NCBI GenBank assembly: GCA_034508935.3
Contig: CM067443.1
Span: forward strand, 49,909,899 to 49,973,898
Source of the DNA: Berghia stephanieae
Lineage: Eukaryota; Mollusca; Gastropoda; Nudibranchia; Aeolidiidae
Direction of reading: 5' to 3'
Length of the DNA stretch: 64,000 nucleotides
Under the pieces are notes generated by a model. It saw only the letters and a program-made list of their open reading frames with translations. It was not told the DNA's origin and made no database searches. Made by a program: the position numbers and the translations under genes. Shown here in pieces: positions 36,901-45,939 of this stretch; position 1 is the stretch's first letter, and each line of letters starts with the position of its first letter.

Positions 36901-38648
36901 TTGAGGAATTATTTTTTTTAATGATATAAAATAAACTAAGATATATTAAAGTCTTTAATTCAAATAGTAATTTCCATAGATAGAAGGAAAATAATCTTCC
37001 ATTTGACTTCAAATATATTTTCCCAATTACACAAATTATATAGTGTGAATCTAAATAGAGAGTTGTTGATAATGAATATTTGCTGTAGTAAGTGAAGGGA
37101 GTATCTTGGAATCAAATAAACATAGCTATAAAGTATGAGAGTAAGAGATACGATTCTTTTGAATCACGGTTCATGGTTCTAATTTTACCTTGGTGACCAC
37201 GCATATCAATAAGCTGGTAAGCAGCTCTGGCTGAATTAAGGGCGCCCTCCACCACAGTGTCTGGAGATCCAACAAACGTGTATACAGTTCTGTTAGTTGA
37301 GGAACCAGGATCAACATCCAGAAGACTGCATCCTGGTGTCTGAGCAATGGCTGAGGCAATTGCCTCTATCACCTGTAATTCAGATACAGTAAAATAAAAT
37401 TGATTGAAAGTTTGAGATATATTCAGAAATGTAATGGGAAAAGGCTATTCGGACCCGAGACTGAATTGCTTCCCGTGGCAATTCGGACCCAAGTCTAAAT
37501 TGCCTCCCATGGCAATTTGGACCCCGAGTCTAAACTAAATAGAACTCCGTGGCTAACCAGGGTCGATCACCGCTTTTGAAGGTATAGTCATCTTCGGGAA
37601 TTCTAAAACGCGACTTGCTCGCGCACTCGCCCTCCTATCGACTGACAACTGAGAACGAGCAGCTTCCCCCAACCCTACCACGCTTCACTTTTGACCCAGC
37701 TTCGACTTCCGACACTTCCTGTGATTGCGCAAGCGCATTGTGACAGGAGTCTGAATTGCCACAGGAAGCAATTCAGACTCGGGTCCGAATTGCCACTTCA
37801 AATGTAATGTATTCATGCAAATTGATGATAAAAGGGTTCCTGTCCCATTTCTAAAACATACATTATGCTGAAGGCAAGTGGCAAAGCTGATGAATATGTT
37901 GATGGTGGTGATAATGATGATATTCAATGGCAATTATTAGAAGGAGAAGAATGACATTGGTGACACGATAATGTTGAGATATATGTGAATCCAGACAGCT
38001 CCTACCAGTTGTTCGTCTTTTCAATTGTTAGGTATCTACAAATTTAATGTTTATGATTAATATTGACAATGATAAATGTTCAGCCGAAAGAAGAAAAAAA
38101 ATGAATGAGAATAAAACGTCCATATGATGTGTTGTTTGAAACGTATGCTAAACAAAAGGTAAAATCGTTCATCCAGTCAGACAAGAGGGTGAGTGTGAGA
38201 CTGTTCCAGTTAGCAGATGCGAGTCGTGAGTGAGCACCCGTTTAATTATTTAAGAAGGACAAGAGTCAAGAGTCTGAGCTTTTATATAGAGCAATATTCA
38301 GTAAACGAGCTCAAAGCATTTTTACAGGTGCCCTACCCACAGCAACACTTAACATGTAGATAGAACGAAACATAACGCCTATTAGGCGATATTACATTTT
38401 TTTCCGACAGACAACGCTGTTGACAGCCAGGTACTCATTTTACATCTGAGTACGGTGAGACAATGTGAGTGAAGAGTCTTTTCCAAGGACTCAACTATGC
38501 GCCGAGCTAGGCTCGAACCGAGGACCTTCCGATACGAAAGCGAGTGTCATACCACAACAGTACAGTGCTTTGACTTTGAAAGTCTCGTTCTCACCTCTTT
38601 ATTCCGGCCCTCCGAAAAGTTTGGAACGCATTCGATGATGCGAGGCAT
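23133..38648 (-). CDS. FTCD: Formimidoyltransferase-cyclodeaminase (FTCD), complete, 14 coding exons
   Basis: A bifunctional histidine-catabolism enzyme. It moves the formimino group of formiminoglutamate to tetrahydrofolate, then releases ammonia to give methenyl-THF. Exons 5' to 3' on the minus strand: 38595-38648, 37189-37372, 36671-36799, 32119-32207, 31762-31941, 31284-31421, 30562-30693, 29812-29873, 29003-29129, 27257-27418, 26867-26910, 25945-26083, 23654-23749, 23133-23219. They total 1623 nt, 540 residues (human 541), with all phases consistent. The transferase domain (~1-325) opens [18 protein letters not shown]. Catalytic His falls at residue 82 in [14 protein letters not shown], as in human, and [19 protein letters not shown] follows. 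The cyclodeaminase domain (~335-540) has [37 protein letters not shown] and [16 protein letters not shown]. The start ATG has A at -3. No broken exon was seen. The first exon is 54 nt, easy to miss. Introns are repeat-laden. AATAAA-type signals lie 14-25 bp past the stop. Confidence 0.97.
23812..24058 (-). repeat. R500 3' half, left part of a copy split by a transposon
   Basis: On the minus strand this is the 3' half of R500 (from the ..ATGTTTACATATCATATA region to TATATGGCGTTTGCAACAC). The remaining half continues at 24738-24964 beyond the inserted 657-bp element. It is in FTCD intron 12. Confidence 0.88.
24070..24726. mobile_element. 657-bp non-autonomous TIR element with 11-bp target duplication
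   Basis: Flanked by a perfect 11-bp direct repeat, TATAAAACGTA (24059-24069 and 24727-24737). Ends are inverted: GCAATGACTAT on the left, GCAAGGACTAT read inward from the right (10 of 11). Subterminal inverted motifs AAAATATGGGACG (near 24137) and CGTCCCATATTTT (near 24533) are also present. No coding capacity was seen. The host R500 reads straight through if the insert is ignored. An 11-bp duplication would suit a Mutator-like origin, but the superfamily is unproven. Confidence 0.85.
24738..24964 (-). repeat. R500 5' half, right part of the split copy
   Basis: Continues from AACAAAGCATAATACAG to CCCTGCCCACTTTGGGAAGT and CCCCACCTAG. It completes the copy begun at 23812. Confidence 0.88.
26206..26295 (+). 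repeat. Dispersed repeat 3' end, copy of the 4185 repeat
   Basis: Shares ACTACAAAAGACATC, TACGTCATGGCATAAGAC, AAAGGGCTAGGGC and GTTTGGATAA with 4185-4277. It lies in FTCD intron 11. Confidence 0.5.
27581..27891 (-). repeat. SINE-A copy, left member of a head-to-head pair
   Basis: A full-length diverged copy with the tail at its left end (ATATAGAGCAATATCC...) and the decayed tRNA-like head at its right. A plus-strand copy starts 78 bp downstream, so the two heads face each other inside FTCD intron 9. Confidence 0.82.
27970..28275 (+). repeat. SINE-A copy, right member of a head-to-head pair
   Basis: A full-length copy from GCAGCTATGAGGTCAAGTGG to GTGCTATATAGAAGCTCAAT, with the full ACTCACATTCTCTCACTGTA body. 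It forms an inverted pair with 27581-27891. Confidence 0.85.
28459..28610 (-). repeat. R500 3' fragment, diverged
   Basis: Has GGCTTTACAGCACTCGTGAT, GGTCATTTGAGCCCCAGTAA, AAGACAAAGGGGACTGGTTC and GAACAGAAGATTCCA on the plus strand, in R500 order. Confidence 0.7.
29454..29786 (+). mobile_element. LINE reverse-transcriptase C-terminal fragment in FTCD intron 8
   Basis: A 110-codon open frame ends in a typical non-LTR retrotransposon C-terminus: [36 protein letters not shown] and [20 protein letters not shown] tail follows the stop. It is antisense to FTCD and lies between FTCD exons 8 and 9. No upstream RT core is present, so it is a severely 5'-truncated copy, of a different LINE family from that at 8073. 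Confidence 0.75.
30062..30340 (+). repeat. tRNA-Val-like SINE (SINE-V) copy
   Basis: Head GCTAAGTTGGTAGAGTACTA. The body has a poly-C run, AGCATTGATTGGGAGGCTGGG, ACTTTGCAATAGACTAATG and CCATGGGCCTCATGGC. It is homologous to 22252-22543, in FTCD intron 7. Confidence 0.82.
31078..31160 (+). repeat. Weak relative of the 4185/26206 repeat end
   Basis: Shares GACAAGACCAAACAAAGGGC and the TAGAACTCTACTGGTTGTGG layout with the other copies. Diverged, in FTCD intron 6. Confidence 0.35.
33278..33350. repeat. Short tandem repeat, about 2.5 units
   Basis: GAGAACAGATAACATGAGG plus GTAGGTCTGC is repeated with small changes, just left of the TIR element in FTCD intron 3. Confidence 0.7.
33526..33775 (+). 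repeat. R500 3' half nested in the TIR transposon
   Basis: Has GTGTCTGGATGAGACTTTTA, GGTGATCTGAACTGAGTACA, TTCCTTTTTACTGGCGCTGA and GCGCTGTAAAACCC in R500 order. Confidence 0.82.
33839..33936. repeat. (ACT)n/(TTA)n compound microsatellite
   Basis: ACT/CTA repeats are followed by ~12 TTA units. Confidence 0.9.
35093..35995 (+). pseudogene. Decayed repeat-encoded ORF pieces: zinc-knuckle-like then QAYH/FPxPKxH-like segments
   Basis: Three pieces lie in order on the plus strand. Near 35093-35290: [11 protein letters not shown], then [20 protein letters not shown], a CxxC zinc-binding-like arrangement. Near 35530-35600: [18 protein letters not shown]. The 142-codon frame at 35567-35995 includes [20 protein letters not shown] then [13 protein letters not shown] recall similar motif order (CRxCG; QAYHGGxFVGNHVH; PKMHxLExH; GLGLxGEQG) from multi-copy, probably transposon-encoded, proteins of sponges, cnidarians and other invertebrates, but cannot name a superfamily. 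The pieces sit in different frames and the usual middle is missing. Likely an internally deleted transposase of the surrounding TIR element, low certainty. Confidence 0.45.
38276..38557 (-). repeat. SINE-A copy in FTCD intron 1
   Basis: The tail GAGCTTTTATATAGAGC is at the left and the tRNA-like head (box B GGTTCGAGCC) is near 38510. It lies 38 bp downstream of FTCD exon 1 in transcript direction. Confidence 0.85.
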
Positions 38649-39322
38649 GGTTGCTTATACTCAGAGGAGTTGCAGTTTATTTTATGAAATAAAATTTGTG
38701 TAAATATGCTCCTAGTAAAGTAACTGGAACAGACTATTGGGTCTATTGTGCAGCCGGGAGATGAGAGGTTAGGATTGGAACTCGTCAGCTGTGGTGACTC
38801 CCACTAAAAGTGGGGTAAAACGTCATCACGCTTTGTGCTTCTTCCTTAGCGATATTGATGACGTATCTTTTCCAGAGGACTACGTCTACGCATCCACATC
38901 CATAATCCTTGTTTTTGTAAACATCCAAGTAGAAGAGTTGAACTGAAGAGATAAAGTTGAACAAGTCCACTGTCAACTTACAAGAAAACAGGATCCAAAC
39001 GGCCCAATAAAGTAAGCAATGCTATGGATCAGGGAATCAATCATTGTTTAATAATGGCAATGCATCTTCAACTTCAAAATGCCATTATTTTATGCAAATA
39101 CACTGTTCCAAAACAATGGGAGTTACTGAACATGACAACTAAAAAATGCTCTTCTCTCCCAGCTACTGACCACTTTCTATTCTATAAATTTCTTGGCGAA
39201 TACCATCATCTATTGAAGTGTTTTGTCTTGGCCTTGGGTGTCAATTTGTAGCCAGTCATTCTTTTAGAGAATAGGTCTAAGCATCTTACCACCTTTTCAA
39301 TTTTCAGTTTATGCAATGTCAA
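38649..39322. promoter_or_regulatory. FTCD upstream region
   Basis: The 5' flank and probable 5' UTR/promoter side of FTCD. No TATA box or other firm element was recognised, and no coding content was seen. The 6.5-kb inverted-end structure starts at 39323. Confidence 0.3.
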
Positions 39323-41403
39323 GATTTTGGCCTCTATTGCCAAACGAAGTGACTATTCTCACCCCGGGATGAGAATAAAAAATTGATCGAGCTCTCACCC
39401 TCGGGATGAGAATAGAGGTCCTCGCCACTTCTCGCTATTCTCACCCCTGTTAACCAACAGGTAGGGAGGATAGGTAACCTAGCCTAGCCGCCACCCCTTC
39501 TCGCTATTCTCATCCCGTATAGTAGGCAGTTTAATGAGCAGCAGCAGTTGCAGTCAAATTTTGACCCAACTCGCCCATAGGAAAGTTGTGACTGGAAATT
39601 GCCGTTCGCGTTTTGGGGGGTTCAATTAAAGATGCATAACTTCGTTATAAAGAGGAATATCGCAGATATTTTGGTATCATTATTTTCGTCTTTCAATTTC
39701 CTTTTAAATGGTGCGAATTAAGGAAAAATCCATTAATAATTCCAGAAGTTATATAAAGTTAAAATTTGGCAATTTTCAAATGTATTTATTTTTTAATTTA
39801 CCGCGTGTGTTTTTAAAATTTAAACGCTTGTTTTTAGAATAACATCTAAACTTTATTCATGCCAAATTTCAGGGCTCTATATCGATGCGCAGACACCTTT
39901 TAACTCTGCGCCGAAATGCCTTGTTTACATTATCTTCTCATCATGGCTGCCGGGCGATATCGATATTCATATCGATATTTTAAATATAGTTATATATTAT
40001 GTTAAATTTAGTCCATAATATTTTCAGTACTATTATTTACTATGTTTTTATTTTGAATACATACTTTCCAACATTATTTATAGGCATTTTATAGTTTTTG
40101 TTTTAAAAGTTTGTGAAATCCGATATTAGTAATATCGATATTTTAAAAATACCAATTGCTTTAATTTAATTTTATTTTACTTTGCCATCAAGTCATCAAG
40201 TTTCTTTCCCATATGTTTAGATATGTTTATCATTTGTATCCATATTGTAAAGGCCTTAGCCTAAATAATTATTATGTTAAGAAGTTCTATTAGTTTTGAC
40301 ACCCCCATACATTGAGAGAGAAGGTGGGGGGGGGGGGGGGATAAAATTATATTAATTGTCAGTTCAAATGATGTAATAGCAATAAACCCAAAGTGGTTCA
40401 GCAGAATTTTTTAAAGTATTAAAAGCCATAACTTTCCTTCTAATTATAATAGGGAATCTGTTTCAATTTATTTGAACTTTTTCAATCTACCATTTTATTT
40501 ATATGCAATTAAATTGCCATAGGTAAAAATAAACTCATTATGTCATTACACAACATGTTTATATCTTTTCATTTAAATACTCTCAAACCCTTTTTTATTC
40601 TCTATGTATTAATTAAAAGAGGGTAATTATTTGCAATTGTTTCAGTGAGATATTGGGGATAAATCCAAAAGTGATAGAGCAAATTCTTTCTTACGTCTAG
40701 CCGAGTTTTTGATTATGTAACATTTGCGTCATATTATGTAATAATGTGTTAATTTGAAATGTTTATCTTCCTCTTTATTAATGTAAATGCATTGTCCTCG
40801 ATAAGACGAACATTTTGGTATACAATATATGATAAGAACTCCATATTGACTGTTTTAACCATTTTTTATTAACATCACGCGTTTTCGGTCACAACTTTGC
40901 AATGGTAATTTTGGGGTAAAAATCGGTCTGAAATTAGGACTTTGAACTGCCATAACTACATTTCTAATCAAGATAGAAACAAAATTCAAACTGTTTTGTA
41001 ATCTGTGTTGCCAGCTCTTTCATATGACATTGGTTTCAAGTGTGTGAGGTACATTTAGAATTTCTATTAAACTCCCTACGTATAGTATTACCAACAGCCA
41101 GGGTACTACTACTACTAGAGAGGTGGGCCTTTGGCCTACCAACCTCCGCTGCACGTCCAACTCGCCTTGAGCATGCATTCACGTAAAATATAAAGATTTT
41201 AAAAAAAAACCTACCTCTGTTTCAAAAACTAGCATCTTTCACCTTTCTAAGAAACATTTTGATTTTTCAGAACTTTAGTTCGTTAAAAAATACCGGCCAA
41301 TCTGACCCGTTGAGTCGAATGAAAACGAAATTTTGTTGTTTACACGGTTCAAAGGAAATGCCGTAAATAAGCTTTCATGGACTTCCTGTGTTGTTTTTAC
41401 AGT

Positions 41404-41495
41404 GTCACGTGACCGTTTTGAGAAATTTGTCGTCTGCTACAAATAATTAGACCGGTAGCGGGTAGATATTTTCGTTGGAGCAGAGAAAAAGTGAG
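41404..41495 (+). promoter_or_regulatory. Candidate promoter/5' noncoding exon for ZMYND11
   Basis: A palindromic E-box GTCACGTGAC (41404-41413, core CACGTG) precedes a possible exon that would end at a GT donor at 41491 (AAAAA|GTGAGTATT). This could splice to the acceptor at 47166-47167 in front of the ZMYND11 ATG. It is only a motif-based suggestion, with no transcript evidence. Confidence 0.25.
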
Positions 41496-44427
41496 TATTA
41501 TTTCTTGGACTTGTAGAGAGGCCTAAGGTCCACCAGCAGTCAAGTTTATTGAATAAAAGAAAAAAAGGCCTTTTTACTGCACTAATGCACCAAATTGCAT
41601 ACCTATCTATGGACACTTTGTTCCGTATCTTTTTCCCAATAAACTTTTTTAAAAACCTGGGGCCAGGGTTGCTAGTTTGGCCTCCTGGTGGCCAAAATTT
41701 GGTTTGGCCACTTGGCCTCCTGTAACCAACTTTTTGGCTTCCTCTGACTTTCCCCGTTATATCGTTTTACTCTGGTACCGGTAAAACTTATTTTATTTGG
41801 CAATCTAAATATCTAAATGCAACACGTGCTAACGCCACAGATTGCATTTGCTAATGCTTCTATATATACGAATTTTCCTTATCCTATCTAAATTGTTTAA
41901 CAAATCTAAAGAGTTTTCGCGAGGCTAAGGTGGGTTTGGTGGTATTTGGGCTCCTGCCGAGGAATCTGGCTTCTTGCTATAGCTAGTTTGGTCTCTTACT
42001 CAAAAATGATCTGGCAACCCTGCCTGGCTAGGCGGAACCTTGATAACAGAAACGGGGCCCACACGATTTCGCGAGGAATTAATCATGAAAACGATTAGGA
42101 TATAATTTCAACACAACTTTTGAAATTCATCAAGGATTGTCCATTACCGAATGTTTTTTGATAGAAAACAAATGCATCTTCAAATCTAAACTGCTTTTGA
42201 CGATAAGCGGTAAGTTTTTATTTATTTTTCTGTCCAAACGAATGATTTGTCCTGGTTATAGAAGCTAAGTATTGGTAACACCGGCTCAGCTCTCTACTAC
42301 TAATTTGATGATGATAATAATAATAGTAATAAGAAGAAGAAGAATAAACTTTATCTCATATGAAACTTGGCAATCTTGTAGATTTTTCAATTCTAAGTCT
42401 ATTTCTATGGTCAAATATGCGTTATCTTGATAAATTTCTTGTATAGAAGGAACAAAATTGACGTCACCCAGCTCTTTGTTATTGTTTTTAGCTGTCATTT
42501 GCAGCGACGTGGCGTATTGATGGCATATGGTGGTGCCATGATTAGATGAAGAAAAAAAATTCTAAAACAGTGAACACAATTAAGAGGAGAGAGGACATGT
42601 TAAAAACTCTCTTTTTTGGAAGGGTGGGGTGGGGGGTCGATGGTTTCTACGAGTGGACCAAACTCACAAAAACAAATAATTCATGAAAACAACAAGCCAC
42701 AACACTGAGATACAAGTCCGATGTGAAAAGGTCTTTGTAATTATTCTTTGTCCACCATTTGAAGGATTGGATTTGGTAGATAATGCAATCAATATGTGAT
42801 AAATGTAAATCAAAAGAGAAAAGAAACCTATGACAGAAATTACTTACTTTTAGTACTTGTAAAGAAAATCTGCAAATCTTTTTATAATTTGTTTATTGAA
42901 ATCTGGAATGGCATCTATTTCAGCTTTGTGAATTGACAGAATCATTAACGAATTTAACCGCTCCTGTTTCATTGAATTTCGCAAGAAATTTTTCACTCTT
43001 TTAGGGTGCTAAAACAACGTTAAGGAGGTCTAGAAATACGATGGAAGTGGTTAAGGTCAATATAGCCTATAGATGTCTATGATTTGTCAGTGTTTGTTGT
43101 ATCTGTAAAAAGTAGACAATAAAAAAACAAAAGAAACGTTGTTGTTTTTTCTAAACTAACTGTGAGCCAATCATGTCTGTCATACCATGTCAGTGAAATA
43201 GAGCGTTTTCGAGATTTCCACACCTGTGTTAATTCAAAATCAGTTGGTTGGTGAGGAACTAGTCTTTTTATTTCTAATTTGTCATCTAGTGTCAATCTCC
43301 CAAACGGTCGGTGAAGCAAAGAGTCAACTTAATTCATTGCAATTCATTGTTTAACAAAACAAAATTTCAAATAATGGAAATCAGTGGAATACGATTAATG
43401 ATTGCACAGATCTTAAAGCATCACAAAGAAAAAATCACTCCACTTAAGTACTACTTAAGAAATCAAAATACACACCAAAGTATAACTGTTGACAATCTTC
43501 GCTTTCTTTCTCTGACTGACACAAATACACACGCACAAACACACACACACACAAACACTCATACACACGTAACCAACTCGGCACTACAAGCAAGAAAAAT
43601 GTTGGTAAATTCGTCCACAATGCTTCGTTGCAAAGGATTACTTTATTCAATAATCGTGAAAAAGAGGTGGGGGGGGGGGGGGGTTGATATGTCATATTTT
43701 TAAGTTTTATGTTGTTTTTCTTTGCTACTTACAAATAAACTTGACAATGATCAGTGTTTTTGACAGTTAATGTAATATTTTGGATGGCCGAAGTTACCCT
43801 AATTATGACGTAAATGGTGCAACATTGGCGCATCCCTCCAGTCCAACGGTGGAGCTCTCAGATCCTGGCACAAGTCGAGGGGTTTTCCGCTATTTGAAGA
43901 TAGTATAATTCGACCCAGTTTCTCGCTCAATCAGCTGTAGCGATACTAAAGGATAGAGCATTAACTGGAGCTTGGATTGCTTTGCACCATGGTGTTGATT
44001 CAGTCACTAATTCTCGCGGTGATGTCACCAACACACGAGTCGGCGCAGTGCGTGAATCGGAATCTTGAATAGAGCGGAGACTAAAAGGCAGTATGTTATT
44101 GGCCAGTTGGCGAAGGACAGTTGAGTTAAAATTTGTTTATATTTTAATTAAATTATGCCGTTAATGATTTTTAAAAGATTGGTATGGTGCCTGGCACCAT
44201 TCGATCCAATGGCCCCACGCCATTGGTCATTTGTATAATGTCTCACCGAATTGTGTTAATCAACATTTAACATTACACAAGGTTTCGTGCCTTGATAACT
44301 TGATAACATGGGTGCAAGCAACTGGACCTCAAAAAGCCTGCAAGTCGACTTATGACCAGACATATAATCTCTCAGGGAGAGGCGGTGCCCCGGACCGCCG
44401 TCGCGCAGGCCGCGTCCTGCAGGGATT

Positions 44428-44496
44428 GACCTCGAGCAGTGCGTACGAGATGGAGCCATAACAGGTCTGTGATGCCCTTAGACGTCCTGGGCTGCA
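44428..44496 (+). pseudogene. Fragment of 18S rRNA gene
   Basis: CGAGATGGAGC, ATAACAGGTCTGTGATGCCC, TTAGACGTCC and GGGCTGCA follow the order of the highly conserved 3' part of eukaryotic 18S rRNA, with a few substitutions. Upstream GACCTCGAGCAGT...GCGTAC also fits if an internal stretch is missing. It is far too short to be functional and is a fossil rDNA scrap within the 6.5-kb structure. Confidence 0.7.
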
Positions 44497-44844
44497 AGAT
44501 TCATCTAGTCTTCATAATAGTAGTCCACAATTGTTGTATGTTTAATCCAAAGGTTGTAATGCAGTAATTTATTGTTAAGTTTCTGGTCACAAGTTGTACA
44601 ATTAAAAAAAAAAAAATCAATCAAATCCAAATCGCAAAAAGCTGGCGACGTTTTTTTCGGTAATCCAATCGGCCGGCAGGCCGGCTGTAGCCGGCATTCT
44701 TGCACCCATGTGATATATTATATCTGACTGGTAGATGTTATGAGTTTTTTAAAAAACTACACGCATAGCATCAATATTTGAAAGATATGGTTGTTGATAT
44801 TGGAAAAATTAACGACAGAGTGGTAAGAAAGAGAGATATAAATT

Positions 44845-45100
44845 GAGACAGGGGAGAGAAAGAAAGAGAAAGGGGGGGGGGGGGAGAGAGACGAAATAGA
44901 AAGTGGAGGAGAAAGAGAAGAAGAAAATACCAGCAAATTAAAATAGAGAAAGACAGGGATAAAGAGAGGGGGGATGGGGAGAGGGCGAGAGAGATATGAA
45001 ATATTGAGTGGACGAGAGAAAGGAAATACAAACAATATAAAAGATGTAGAGAAATAGAGTTTGGGGTAGGGGGAGGGAGAGAGCGAGAAAATATAAATAA
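44845..45100. repeat. Purine-rich GA/G low-complexity tract
   Basis: GAGA, GAAA and poly-G tracts, strongly strand-asymmetric (purines on +). Confidence 0.85.
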
Positions 45101-45307
45101 GTTAAAATACCTAACGTAGGGAGAAATTGAGATAGCTAAGTCAACACAAAATAATAATATGCCCATAAAAAGAAAAGTCCAATTCTTAGAAATTGGGCGA
45201 ATCCATTTCGCTTAAAGAGAGAGAGAGAGAGAGTCCGGTAGACAGATTTCCAACAATGATTCCCATATCTCAAGCCAGCCAGTCTATATTTTAATTGCAC
45301 GACTTAC

Positions 45308-45745
45308 ATGTTCACCCTCCTTACGTCCAGTACCAGGAGAGATTTGGTGATCAGGTGAGAGTAGTGAGGAAGGGGGGGGGGGGGGGGAGGGGGGTGCTAA
45401 GCTGACCCTACACAGGGATGAGAATAGAGAGACGGGACGGCGGCTAGGCGAGGCTACCCTCCCTACCTGTTGGTTAATAGGGATGAGAATAGCGAGAAGG
45501 GACGGGGGCTAGGCTACCCTCCCTACCTGTTGGTTAACAGGGATGAGAATAGCGAGAGGATGGGGGGGAGGGGGGTGCTAAGCTGACCCTACACAGGGAT
45601 GAGAATAGCGAGAAGGGACGGGGCTGCATGTTCACCCTCCTTACGTCCAGTACCACTAAAAGTAGTCACGAGAGAGATGATGATGATCAGGTGAGAGTAG
45701 TGAGGAAGGGGGGGGGGGGGGTGTTAAGCTGACCCTACACAGGGG
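45308..45745. repeat. Tandem duplication, period about 320 bp, at the right end of the 6.5-kb structure
   Basis: CATGTTCACCCTCCTTACGT starts at 45308 and again at 45628. Both are followed by GATCAGGTGAGAGTAGTGAG, GAAGG, a poly-G run and CTGACCCTACACAGGG. Within the first unit the GGGATGAGAATAGCGAGA motif recurs several more times. Confidence 0.8.
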
Positions 45746-45939
45746 TGAGAATAGCAAGAAGGGGCAACTACCTCTATTCTCATCCTGGGGGTGAGAGCTC
45801 GATCGCTTTTCTATTCTCATCCCGGGGGTGAGAATAGAGGCAGCCATTGCCAAAATCAACTAGATAGACCTCTAGATAGATAGAATCTAGAAAGTTAATC
45901 TAAGTCTAAGATATAATTTGGTTAAGGCTAGGGCTAGGG

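Larger units (their letters stand above)
39323..45857. mobile_element. Candidate 6.5-kb element with long inverted ends made of GATGAGAATAG palindromes
   Basis: The outermost GATTTTGGC (39323) is mirrored by GCCAAAATC (ending 45857). Inward on both sides, in inverted order, come TATTCTCACCCC.GGGATGAG, GATCGAGCTCTCACCC, GGATGAGAATAGAGG, then CTTCT.GCTATTCTCACCCC. The left end (to ~39530) also has TTAACCAACAGGTAGGGAGG and CTAGCC.CC. The right end has this motif reverse-complemented and repeated (45400-45560). No protein-coding gene of note lies inside and no clear target duplication was found (only AA on each side). Alternative: two separate inverted copies of one repeat flanking ordinary DNA. 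Confidence 0.55.

Noticed and set aside
37440-37800. Repeated 'aattcggacccga' phrases in FTCD intron 1 as a regulatory array
   Set aside because: Only a few imperfect, inverted phrases (GGCAATTCGGACCC and its reverse complement GGTCCGAATTGCC). This probably marks the ends of a short, unclassified palindromic repeat, and the borders could not be set.
39560-41000. A smaller nested TIR element (similar AAAGTTGTGAC motifs near 39585 and, inverted, near 40900)
   Set aside because: Only ~15 bp of weak similarity, with no target duplication or consistent ends.
44231-44461. 76-codon plus-strand frame in a GC-richer patch
   Set aside because: It overlaps the 18S rDNA fragment and matches no protein family I know. 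The GC rise is explained by rDNA.
39323-45857. Polinton/Maverick on the basis of long inverted ends
   Set aside because: No polymerase, integrase, ATPase or capsid-like coding sequence was seen. The ends are short subrepeats and no 6-bp target duplication was evident.
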